From NCBI RefSeq assembly GCF_003435375.1, contig NZ_QWGL01000023.1, forward strand, positions 1-52,999: a stretch of DNA of 52,999 nt, in the 5' to 3' direction. The stretch is from Clostridium sp. AM34-11AC (GTDB lineage Bacteria > Bacillota > Clostridia > Lachnospirales > Lachnospiraceae). This document shows, piece by piece, positions 47,601 through 52,999 of the stretch (within the stretch, counting starts at the first letter, position 1; every line of letters starts with the position of its first letter). The position numbers were made by a program, and so were the translations under genes. The notes below the pieces were generated by a model, which saw only the letters and a program-made list of their open reading frames with translations, was not told where the DNA came from and searched no databases.

Positions 47601-50464
47601 TCTTCCAAGGCTTCCCGGATGGCGATGGGGTCGATGTTGTCAAAACGGTTCTGTTCTTCTTCGGTATAGAACCGTTCCTCCTGAATGAGCTGGGCAAGCC
47701 TGCGCTGTACCTTCGGCCAGGGCAGCTGCGTTTCCTCCGGGCTGCCGGCACGGACAACGAACAGGCTGTTGCTGTTACTGCCGCCGTATTCCTGAGCCAG
47801 CCATGCGGCGGTATCTTTTTCTCTTGCATGGTCTTTCATATAGCGGACAACAGCGTGTTTACTCTCGATATTGCCGTTCCATGAGCAAAGGGCAGTATCA
47901 ATATCTTCCTGAGAAAGAGGGCGCAGAAGCTCATGGAGCTTTGGATAGGTCTCGTCGATCACTTCCCGGTGTAAACGCTGACGGAACTCCGGCACATCCG
48001 AATAGAGTCGGATCAGCTCCATATCCTTAGAACCAAGAACCGCACGGCGCACAGCGGCATTGCCCTCGATGACAGCATTTTCATGGTCGCTGTGACCGCA
48101 GGCGTTGCGGTATGCGGCATCCTCGGAAATAGCGGCAGTCACCACAGGCTTATACTGCTCAAACTGCTCCCCAAGGGTAGGCTTTAGCGTTTCTTCCTCC
48201 ATCTCCGGCTGCTGGGCTTGAATGGCATCTTCTTCGACCAGTTCCTTTTCAGCCTGGATTTTGTCATACTGAGCCTGTTCCTGTTCTGTAAGATAGCGGT
48301 CTTTCTGGACGAGAGATGTAATGCGTTTGGCAACCTTTTCCCAGTTCAAGTGAACATCCGGGCAGTCCTGCTTTTTATAGTGCAGTCCTTTCCCATCGTG
48401 ATCTTCGCCGCTGTGTGTTGCACCGGACAAGGCATGAGAGCGTCCGCCAATGCCATACTCGTCTTTGAGGAATCTCACTTTCTCCTTATCCGTATGGTTT
48501 GCCATGAAGAACGCATAGATACGGCCTTTTCCTCCGGCGAAACTGCTGCCGCCGGTCATAGCGGCGTCGATCTCATCCTCGGTAATGAAGTGCTGAACGG
48601 TTGGCACTTGGGAAAGGTCTGAAGAAAAGGTCCTGCGTGGCAGGTCAAGGTCCTTCAGGTTCTCCCAGATCTCCCTTGGTCTGTGATAGTGAAAACGCAA
48701 CAGATCACGGTCCTGCTGATAGGCAGTCCAGAAGGCGGCGTATTCTTCCTTGAGTGTCTGGCGGAAAGCCGGGTCACTCAGCTGCTCCGTCAGGCGGCGA
48801 GTCTCCTCCGGGAAACCATTGCCTTTGATCTCTGACAGGCAGGACAAATATCCGGCTTTTCTGGCGTCCTCACTGAGATCGTGATACAGATGCCAGAGCT
48901 TTTCCGAGAGGAGGGAGCGTTCATAGCCTGCCGCTTCTGTAAGCTCCACATTGGAGGCAAACTGGCCGCTCTCCAAAAGCTCCCCGATACGCTCTGCGGC
49001 GCTCTCCCAGGAAATGACCTGGGCAGACCTGTCATAACGGACAGACTTCCCATGGGAAAGATGGATACCATCCTCGTCATACCATGAGCTCACACTGCCA
49101 AGGCCATTGCCGCCGTGGTACAGCGTTTTCAGTATCTTGGCAATCTCAGCGGTGGTTTTCTGCTTTTCAAAGGCTGCAACCACACGCTCCCTTTGACGGT
49201 CTGTATTGCCGCCCAAACGCAGCACATGGTCGATGTCATTTTGGGCAAAAGAAAAAGCAGAGGATGTATGCGCTACATTCTCTGCTTCATCTATGGATTG
49301 GATCTGTTCCGCTTCGGAGAGGAACAGGTTTAGAGTCAGCTGTTGATAAGCTCCGCCATCAGGATTTCCTCGGCCTGAGCTTTGCAGGTGTTCATCAGCC
49401 CCACCCACTTCATGGGATCGCTGGCTTTCAGTTCCTCGGTGGCTCCCGCTTCCTTCGCCAGCTGGGGCATCATCTGCTCCAGTCTGCTCTGGGCGGTCTC
49501 GTCGATCTCCAGAAGGTGCGGGTACAGCTTCTCGCTCAGCAACATCTGGTTGTAGAGGATGGGACGGTGTTCCTTGAGGTATGCTTTCCGCATCCTGCCG
49601 TACTTGCCCAGGGGCTTCTCCGGCTGTTCGCTCAGCTTCAGGTCGGGAATCAGATAGTCTCCGTTCTGGATATAGGTCATGGGATTGTTCATCTTGTTTG
49701 CTCCTTTCTTGGTTGGCTTCGCGCTCTGCATTTCGGACGGTAACGCCGATCTGCCGCAGCACCTGCTGGTTGATCTGGCTGACCGCTGTTCCCAGCGCCC
49801 CGATGGTGGACGGGGTGTTGAAATCAAAGATCGCCATGAAATCTTCGTGGTCGAAGTAGCGTTCCGGCTCCAGTCCGCAGCGAGACATCAAAGCGTAAGT
49901 GATACTGACGGTGGCGGCTGCCTTGAACTGCACTCCGATGTTATACTCATCATATTCCTCCAAAAAGGAACCGTCAACGATATAGAAGAAGTCCTGCTGA
50001 TGCTCCGTCCAGTATTCCTCAGCCAGTTTTCCGGCTACCTCAGTGAGCTGTCCGGCAAGGTCATCACCGGAAACATCATAGGTGCGCTCCAGCATGGCCT
50101 GCACCGAATCCAGATGGCGCTCCTCCAGCTGCCACAGCCAGGGAGTGCGGGAATGTTCACGAGTTCCGGTGTCGGAAATATCAAAAACATAGCGCAGGCG
50201 TGGTCTGTCCCCGGAATCGTCCACCAGAGCGATCCCCTTGGAACCGCGCCTTACATACCGGCCCATCTTTTCATTCCACAAATCGTACTCTGCACAGGCG
50301 GTAGCGTCCGGTCGCTGGGCATAGATCATCAGCTGCTCATGGAACGGGTACTTGTAAAGGCGAGAAGCAGTGGTGAGAAACTCTGCCCATTCCTGCCAGC
50401 TCCCCGTGAGCTGTGTTGCCACCTTGTCCGCCATCTGTGCATATAGTTCAGCTTTGGTTGGCAT
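41675..50464 (-). CDS. Giant ArdC-like / DNA methylase / SNF2 helicase protein of the element
   Basis: 2,929 residues. An ArdC-like ssDNA-binding N-terminus (WQEWAEFLTTASRLYKYPF) is followed by a low-complexity linker (about 257-376). Next come four degenerate 90-110-residue repeats (starting near 408, 625, 850 and 1088), then an N6-adenine methyltransferase core (LEPSMGVGNFF, and GNVPFGQY near 1473). A SNF2-type helicase ends the protein, with Walker A EVGAGKTF near 2090, DEAHNYKN near 2250 and KMGAGTNVQDR with QRKGRIERQGN near 2590. It probably protects and remodels transferring DNA. It encodes a nested TnpV in another frame at 49336-49692. No frameshift is seen. Confidence 0.9.
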   Translation of the reverse strand: MPTKAELYAQMADKVATQLTGSWQEWAEFLTTASRLYKYPFHEQLMIYAQRPDATACAEYDLWNEKMGRYVRRGSKGIALVDDSGDRPRLRYVFDISDTGTREHSRTPWLWQLEERHLDSVQAMLERTYDVSGDDLAGQLTEVAGKLAEEYWTEHQQDFFYIVDGSFLEEYDEYNIGVQFKAAATVSITYALMSRCGLEPERYFDHEDFMAIFDFNTPSTIGALGTAVSQINQQVLRQIGVTVRNAEREANQERSKQDEQSHDLYPERRLSDSRPEAERTAGEAPGQVRQDAESIPQGTPSHPLQPDVAEREAVPAPSGDRRDRPEQTGADDAPAGEGSGSHRGTESQRSHEVGGADEHLQSSGRGNPDGGAYQQLTLNLFLSEAEQIQSIDEAENVAHTSSAFSFAQNDIDHVLRLGGNTDRQRERVVAAFEKQKTTAEIAKILKTLYHGGNGLGSVSSWYDEDGIHLSHGKSVRYDRSAQVISWESAAERIGELLESGQFASNVELTEAAGYERSLLSEKLWHLYHDLSEDARKAGYLSCLSEIKGNGFPEETRRLTEQLSDPAFRQTLKEEYAAFWTAYQQDRDLLRFHYHRPREIWENLKDLDLPRRTFSSDLSQVPTVQHFITEDEIDAAMTGGSSFAGGKGRIYAFFMANHTDKEKVRFLKDEYGIGGRSHALSGATHSGEDHDGKGLHYKKQDCPDVHLNWEKVAKRITSLVQKDRYLTEQEQAQYDKIQAEKELVEEDAIQAQQPEMEEETLKPTLGEQFEQYKPVVTAAISEDAAYRNACGHSDHENAVIEGNAAVRRAVLGSKDMELIRLYSDVPEFRQRLHREVIDETYPKLHELLRPLSQEDIDTALCSWNGNIESKHAVVRYMKDHAREKDTAAWLAQEYGGSNSNSLFVVRAGSPEETQLPWPKVQRRLAQLIQEERFYTEEEQNRFDNIDPIAIREALEERGIVNGQVADPEKLDNDPFIQQMMSDADQIAAAETEQTSEVSISDEEYDAVRSPIPQRTSYDPAAPVYAVGDTVYIEDDAYQITELRDDTVQLLPTGMVYPIYRAERKEQFEQLLRADRRNAYYTEFLPIDPDKADQDLRDVLAHGLMNEADKKQLSSLLQSGRSNSEIAYWLSRAYSGEIETLNLETGDIADYRTTAQGIELEVMDAEEKRLAMLYFRWDEVAPLLRGMYARQQDGFGQERPEPATESPTFHSETMAVYPGDKNNLPYDVVVERLHIEEPEPPAPVTEPEKTFEEVLDEHPVSIQVNGQWQTFPNAKTAEEASYEEYKANLRRNAQNFRITDEHLGEGGPKAKFQANINAIRLLKELEAAGQQASPEQQEVLSRYVGWGGLADAFDPEKPAWASEYAQLKELLTPEEYAAARSSTLNAHYTSPTVIQAIYEAVGRMGFETGNILEPSMGVGNFFGMLPEEMRNSRLYGVELDPVSGRIAKQLYPKADITVGGFETTDRRDFYDLAIGNVPFGQYQVRDKAYDKLNFSIHNYFFAKALDQVRPGGVVAFVTSRYTMDAKDSTVRRYLAQRAELLGVIRLPNDAFKKNAGAEVVSDIIFLQKRDRPLDIVPEWTQTGQTEDGFAINRYFIDHPEMVLGRQEPVSTAHGMDYTVNPIEGLELSDQLHDAVKYIHGTYQEAELPELGEGEAIDTSIPADPNVKNYSYAIVDGQVYYRENSRMVRPDLNATAEARVKGLVELRDCVQELIDLQMDAAVPDSTIREKQAELNSLYDSFSSQCGLINDRANRLAYADDSSYYLLCALEVIDEDGKLERKADMFTKRTIKPHQAVATVDTASEALAVSISEKACVDMSYMSRLTGKTKEELAGELQGVIFRVPGQLEQDGTPHFVTADEYLSGNVRRKLRQAQRAAQQDPSFAVNVEALTAAQPKDLDASEIEVRLGATWIDKEYIQQFMYETFNTPFYLQRSMEVNYSSFTAEWQIKGESSVSYNDVAAYTTYGTSRANAYKILEDSLNLRDVRIYDTIEDADGKERRVLNAKETTLAAQKQQAIREAFRDWIWRDPERRQTLVRQYNEEMNSTRPREYDGSHITFGGMNPAITLREHQKSAIAHVLYGGNTLLAHEVGAGKTFEMVAAAMEAKRLGLCQKSLFVVPNHLTEQWASEFLRLYPSANILVTTKKDFETHNRKKFCARIATGDYDAIIMGHSQFERIPISRERQERLLYEQIDEITEGIAEVQASGGERFTVKQLERTRKSLEARLEKLQAEGRKDDVVTFEQLGVDRLFVDEAHNYKNLFLYTKMRNVAGLSTSDAQKSSDMFAKCRYMDEITGNRGVIFATGTPVSNSMTELYTMQRYLQYERLQELNMTHFDCWASRFGETVTALELAPEGTGYRARTRFSKFFNLPELMNLFKEVADIKTADQLNLPTPEVEYHNIVAQPTEHQQEMVKALSERASLVHSGTVDPSQDNMLKITSDGRKLGLDQRIVNQMLPDEPGTKVNQCVDNIMQIWRDGKADKLTQLVFCDISTPQAKAPASKAAKTLDNPLLHALEGTVPLPEQEPTFTVYDDIRQKLIAQGMPADQIAFIHEANTEVRKKELFSKVRTGQVRVLLGSTAKMGAGTNVQDRLVALHDLDCPWRPGDLAQRKGRIERQGNQNPLVHVYRYVTEGTFDAYLWQTVENKQKFISQIMTSKSPVRSCDDVDETALSFAEIKALCAGDPRIKERMDLDVEVSRLKLMKADHQSKQYRLEDQLLKYFPEEIEKHKGFIKGFESDLEVLAAHPHPEDGFAGMEIRGDLLTDKENAGAALLDACKEVKTSDPVQIGSYRGYAMSVEFSAWKQEYTLLLKGQMTHRATLGTDPRGNLTRIDNALAQMPQRLEAAKAQLDNLYQQQAAAKEEVGKPFLYEEELRSKNARLVELDTLLNIDGKGQAHTESVVTKSTRPSVLDHLKRPVPARSTDKKPKQHEEVR
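49336..49692 (-). CDS. tnpV: TnpV-family protein nested in the giant gene
   Basis: 118 residues in a different minus-strand frame, wholly inside the linker-coding part of the giant gene. Start ATG at 49692 has AGAAAGGAG eight bases upstream. Sequence (MTYIQNGDYLIPDLKL, LGKYGRMRKAYLKEHRPILY, MLLSEKLYPHLLEIDETAQS, WVGLMNTCKAQAEEI) matches the transposon-encoded TnpV family in length and motifs. The function of TnpV is unknown. The host protein's linker here is R/E/S/P/G-rich and has no fold, as expected if the TnpV frame is the one under selection. Confidence 0.75.
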   Translation of the reverse strand: MNNPMTYIQNGDYLIPDLKLSEQPEKPLGKYGRMRKAYLKEHRPILYNQMLLSEKLYPHLLEIDETAQSRLEQMMPQLAKEAGATEELKASDPMKWVGLMNTCKAQAEEILMAELINS

Positions 50465-50491
50465 GGTATTCTGTCCTCCTTTCAGTTTTGG

Positions 50492-50529
50492 GGTAAAAGA
50501 AAAGCAGGAAACCTAAATGATTTCCTGCT
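50492..50529 (-). terminator. Terminator after the hydrolase pair
   Basis: AGCAGGAAA / TTTCCTGCT stem, 9-base loop, then TTTTCTTTT on the minus strand, 25 bp after the hydrolase stop. It separates the hydrolase cargo from the giant gene. Confidence 0.85.
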
Positions 50530-50553
50530 GGGTGAAACTGTGAATATTACATT

Positions 50554-51156
50554 TTAGTTATTTAATATCTCGGCAATCGTGTTTGGTGCATATTTATTGA
50601 GTTCATGTCCTGCATTTGGAACGATGTGCAAAGTAGCTTGTGGTAGTAATTCTTTTAGCTGCTTAGAAGCTTTCAGATTGGCAGTATCCTTTTTGCCACA
50701 CAAAATTGTCACTGGACAACGAATATTGTTTAATTGCGAAGTAAAATCCAATGACCGCATAGAGTGAGCCAATTTTATGGTGCTGCTTTTTGATAGTCCC
50801 ATACTTTCAAAAGCCTTGTTTGGCATACAACGGAAGATAAGATTTTGAAAATCTATCAGTAAACTTGGAACTTTATATTGTGCGCCAATCAAAACCAGCG
50901 AAGCCACTTTTTCTTTATGCCGAATAGCAAAATCAATCGCAAGAAGCGCACCTAACGAAAGACCGCAGATACGAAGCGGCTCTTTTACTTCTGAATACCG
51001 CTGTTCTAAATCGCCCAAAATCTGCGAATATGATATTTCATCTTCTGCTGAAGAAAAAAGTTCTGGGCAATCGACATCGGAAATTGATAGTTGTTGGACT
51101 ACTTCTTTCCAATCCTGTACAGTTTGTCCCAACCCATGTAAAAGAACCGTTTTCAT
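50554..51156 (-). CDS. Alpha/beta hydrolase 2
   Basis: 200 residues from the ATG at 51156 with TAGGAGG upstream. Fold markers: VLLHGLGQTVQDW near the start, nucleophile elbow CGLSLGALLAIDFAIRH, acid in ILCGKKDTANL, and catalytic His in NAGHELNKYAP. A complete Ser-Asp-His triad appears present. Substrate unknown. Lower GC than the element core; forms a two-gene unit with the hydrolase upstream. Confidence 0.87.
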   Translation of the reverse strand: MKTVLLHGLGQTVQDWKEVVQQLSISDVDCPELFSSAEDEISYSQILGDLEQRYSEVKEPLRICGLSLGALLAIDFAIRHKEKVASLVLIGAQYKVPSLLIDFQNLIFRCMPNKAFESMGLSKSSTIKLAHSMRSLDFTSQLNNIRCPVTILCGKKDTANLKASKQLKELLPQATLHIVPNAGHELNKYAPNTIAEILNN

Positions 51157-51184
51157 TAAACACCTCCTAAGTTCAAGATAATCA

Positions 51185-51823
51185 TCAACGCACACAAGTT
51201 GCTCTTGAAAAGCTGTCATTGTGTTTAGAATTTTCAACAATCCATTCGTCCAAAAACTTCATCTGTTCTTCTGTATGAAACCAGTGTTCTCCGTTTCTCA
51301 TGACAGAAAGTGTTGAATGGGTTCTTTGGGCAAATTCAAATATCGTTCCATAAGCGGTAAGATTGTCCTTTTCGCCATACAAAATGTGTGTTGGAATGTT
51401 CCAGGTAACAGGATTTTCTCTTACATAGCAAAGATAATCCCATGAAAGTGTTTCTCCAAAAGTTGTCTGAATTTCTTTTTTCTTTTTGAGTTTGTCTTCT
51501 GTAACATTTGCCCAAATCATCATATCAGAAATGAGCCTTTCCATATCTACAACAGGTGAAATAAAATATGCTCTTTCTATTTGCTGATTTGATAAAGAAT
51601 TGATAGCAAAATAAGCACCTATGCTGTTTGCAATTATCTCGACAAATTTATAGTTCTTAGAAATCGAATTAAAGAGTAATGGAAACTCCTCTTTTGCTTC
51701 CCACGGAAACTGTGCTGTATAGTCAAGACCAATTACATCACAATCACTAAAGAGCTGTTTGTAATGAATAGCTTCTTCAGCATCTCCTCCTTTTCCATGT
51801 ATATAAATAACTGCTTTATCCAC
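51185..51823 (-). CDS. Alpha/beta hydrolase 1
   Basis: 212 residues: VIYIHGKGGDAEEAIHYKQL, nucleophile elbow IANSIGAYFAINSL (Ser in NSIG), HILYGEKDNLTAYG for the acid and GEHWFHTEEQ for the His. Distinct from hydrolase 2 in sequence though of the same fold. ATG at 51823 with GGAGGATTACT upstream. Its C-terminus runs into the space before hydrolase 2 by 28 bp. Probable cargo rather than a transfer gene. Confidence 0.86.
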   Translation of the reverse strand: MDKAVIYIHGKGGDAEEAIHYKQLFSDCDVIGLDYTAQFPWEAKEEFPLLFNSISKNYKFVEIIANSIGAYFAINSLSNQQIERAYFISPVVDMERLISDMMIWANVTEDKLKKKKEIQTTFGETLSWDYLCYVRENPVTWNIPTHILYGEKDNLTAYGTIFEFAQRTHSTLSVMRNGEHWFHTEEQMKFLDEWIVENSKHNDSFSRATCVR

Positions 51824-51903
51824 GATAGTAATCCTCCATAATTTCTATATTTATCCATCATTCATTATAATTTCCTCAACCTTAAAAGTATAGTGGGCTT
51901 TTG

Positions 51904-51943
51904 TAAAAAATGAAAGAAACCGCCTTTCCATCGGACAGTTTCT
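51904..51943 (-). terminator. Terminator after the TTRAP gene
   Basis: AGAAAC / GTTTCT stem extended by GTCC/GGC pairing and followed by TTCATTTTTT on the minus strand. With the terminator at 50492 it brackets the hydrolase pair. Confidence 0.6.
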
Positions 51944-51971
51944 CTCACTATGTCATCCTGACACGATAAAT

Positions 51972-52187
51972 TTACTGGTCAAAATCCGGGTACAGCTCCA
52001 GCTGAGAGAAGTCCTCATCGGTCATCGCACAGAGCTTCGTAAGGGCGCTGTCGGTTAGCTCCCTCAGTTCCGTTTCCTCCGGCGAAAGCTCGCCGCGCAT
52101 TTCACGCAGGCTGTCGATCAGCCCGGTGCGGCTGCCGGTATTGTAAATGCACATCAGGTTCATTTCCTCAAAAGTAAAGTTTCCCAT
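51972..52187 (-). CDS. TTRAP family protein (transposon-transfer assisting)
   Basis: 71 residues from the ATG at 52187 (AGGGAG site, 1 bp after the preceding stop). FTFEEMNLMCIYNTGSRTGL, LREMRGELSPEETELRELTD and the acidic end fit the small transposon-transfer assisting family of Tn1549-type elements. Presumed role in conjugative transfer; no biochemical function known. Confidence 0.85.
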   Translation of the reverse strand: MGNFTFEEMNLMCIYNTGSRTGLIDSLREMRGELSPEETELRELTDSALTKLCAMTDEDFSQLELYPDFDQ

Positions 52188-52188
52188 A

Positions 52189-52999
52189 TCAAATCTCCCT
52201 TTCCGCACTCTTTTTGGGTGCTGTCTTTTTGTGTTCTGCTTTGGGCTGGCTTTTCAGCTGATCCACAACGGATTTTTTCTTTTCCCGTTCCTCCCGATGA
52301 ACGGCGTCAGCCAAGTCCATCAAGGAAATGGGCTGACCGCTTCGGGCCTGCTGTTCCAGCTCTGCCACCGTAGGCTCTTTTGCACCATTGTTGATGATGC
52401 CGTCGATCATGCCGTAATCGTCCTCTACGGCCATCTCTGCATTTTTCAGCGGATTTTCCGGCAGGAATCCGGGGATCTGGGTAAAACCAACGCTGTCGCA
52501 GTAATGACAGGATACCTTACCGTCCTGTTTGATCGCAACGATGTCGCTGACGCTCATGGAGGGACTGTGAAAGTCCACGGGCTTTTCCAGATTGAATTGC
52601 TGATAGAGTTTTTCCAGCTGCTCCGGCACAGTGCCAGACTCACTCAGCGGAGCGGTGTAGATGAGGTCATAATTGCTGCGGTCTACGGAAACATCATGGG
52701 ACTCTAACCAGTCCAGATTCATAAAGCGCACATTCTGCGGATCGTCACGGCTCACCTGGTAGATGGCAAAGCAGTTTCTGTTCTGGGAGAGAAATGCCTG
52801 TTCTCGTTCCTGCTGATGCTCCTGACGCTCCATGACCTTTTCGTGGAACTGAGGGCTTTTCTCCCATTCCTCGCGGTCCACACCGAAAAGGCCTCCATGC
52901 TCCATGATCTCCTGTGGGTCAAACACCATGCTCTCCGTATTGTCCTCATGCAGCACATAGACAGTCAAACCAGCGGCATCCAGTTCCAGCGCCCGTTCT
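52189..52999 (-). CDS. YodL/DUF4316 conjugative-element protein (5' end beyond window)
   Basis: 270 visible codons, open to the right edge (the frame continues as RALELDAAGLTVYVLHEDN). A YodL-like segment (FAIYQVSRDDPQNVRFMNLD, DYDLIYTAPLSE-type stretch) is followed by the DUF4316 part (MSVSDIVAIKQDGKVSCHYC, GFLPENPLKNAEMAVEDDYG) and a Lys-rich tail. Typical neighbour of TTRAP in Tn1549-like elements; function unknown. The apparent ATG-type start inside the frame is not used because homologues extend further. Confidence 0.82.
   Translation of the reverse strand, partial: ERALELDAAGLTVYVLHEDNTESMVFDPQEIMEHGGLFGVDREEWEKSPQFHEKVMERQEHQQEREQAFLSQNRNCFAIYQVSRDDPQNVRFMNLDWLESHDVSVDRSNYDLIYTAPLSESGTVPEQLEKLYQQFNLEKPVDFHSPSMSVSDIVAIKQDGKVSCHYCDSVGFTQIPGFLPENPLKNAEMAVEDDYGMIDGIINNGAKEPTVAELEQQARSGQPISLMDLADAVHREEREKKKSVVDQLKSQPKAEHKKTAPKKSAEREI

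Overview
The window looks like chromosomal and integrated DNA from a gut-type member of the Clostridia (Bacillota). The pointers are strong AGGAGG ribosome binding sites, several CD18xx-type conjugative transposon families first named in Clostridioides difficile, and host genes typical of Lachnospiraceae and Oscillospiraceae. The genus cannot be named from sequence reading alone. No rRNA, tRNA or CRISPR array was seen.

Positions 1-18,000 are host or older accessory DNA carrying scars of conjugative elements. (i) 0.5-5.4 kb: a two-component system diverges from an extracytoplasmic repair operon. That operon encodes a CD1871A-type CxxC micro-protein, a polyferredoxin membrane protein, a TlpA-like lipoprotein and an MsrA lipoprotein whose MsrB half has an internal deletion. 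(ii) 5.6-8.2 kb: a radical SAM mobile pair, a flavin reductase and a divergent HxlR regulator. (iii) 8.3-11.7 kb: three tandem sirtuin-like proteins lacking the catalytic His (class M type), divergent from an Rrf2-like regulator and ending on a fragment of a DNA glycosylase gene. (iv) 11.8-17.1 kb: a chimeric HMA micro-protein, a second polyferredoxin, a truncated secreted protein, an NhaC antiporter, and wreckage of an earlier Tn1549-like element (TrbL, Maff2, group II intron tail, mobC).

From about 18 kb to the right edge there is a composite Tn1549/CTn-like integrative conjugative element, mostly on the minus strand. In its own transcription direction (right to left) it reads: DUF4316 and TTRAP genes; an inserted pair of alpha/beta hydrolases; a 2,929-residue ArdC/methylase/helicase protein with a TnpV gene nested in another frame; DUF3848/3849; MobC; two CD184x-type proteins; an AlbA-type regulator; a MobA relaxase; an XRE regulator; then three cargo blocks; and finally excisionase and two tandem tyrosine integrases.

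The cargo blocks are an AraC-GNAT plus MFS exporter pair; a CprABC-like two-component/ABC antimicrobial-peptide cassette; and an ABC-F antibiotic-resistance gene behind a leader-peptide attenuator. Each block is followed by a copy of the same riboregulated module: serial terminator hairpins, a 35-codon ORF, another terminator, and a small sigma-like factor. The three modules look like joints at which the element has grown. With their conserved micro-ORF they are the strongest candidate for an undescribed regulatory system here; the sirtuin trio is the second.
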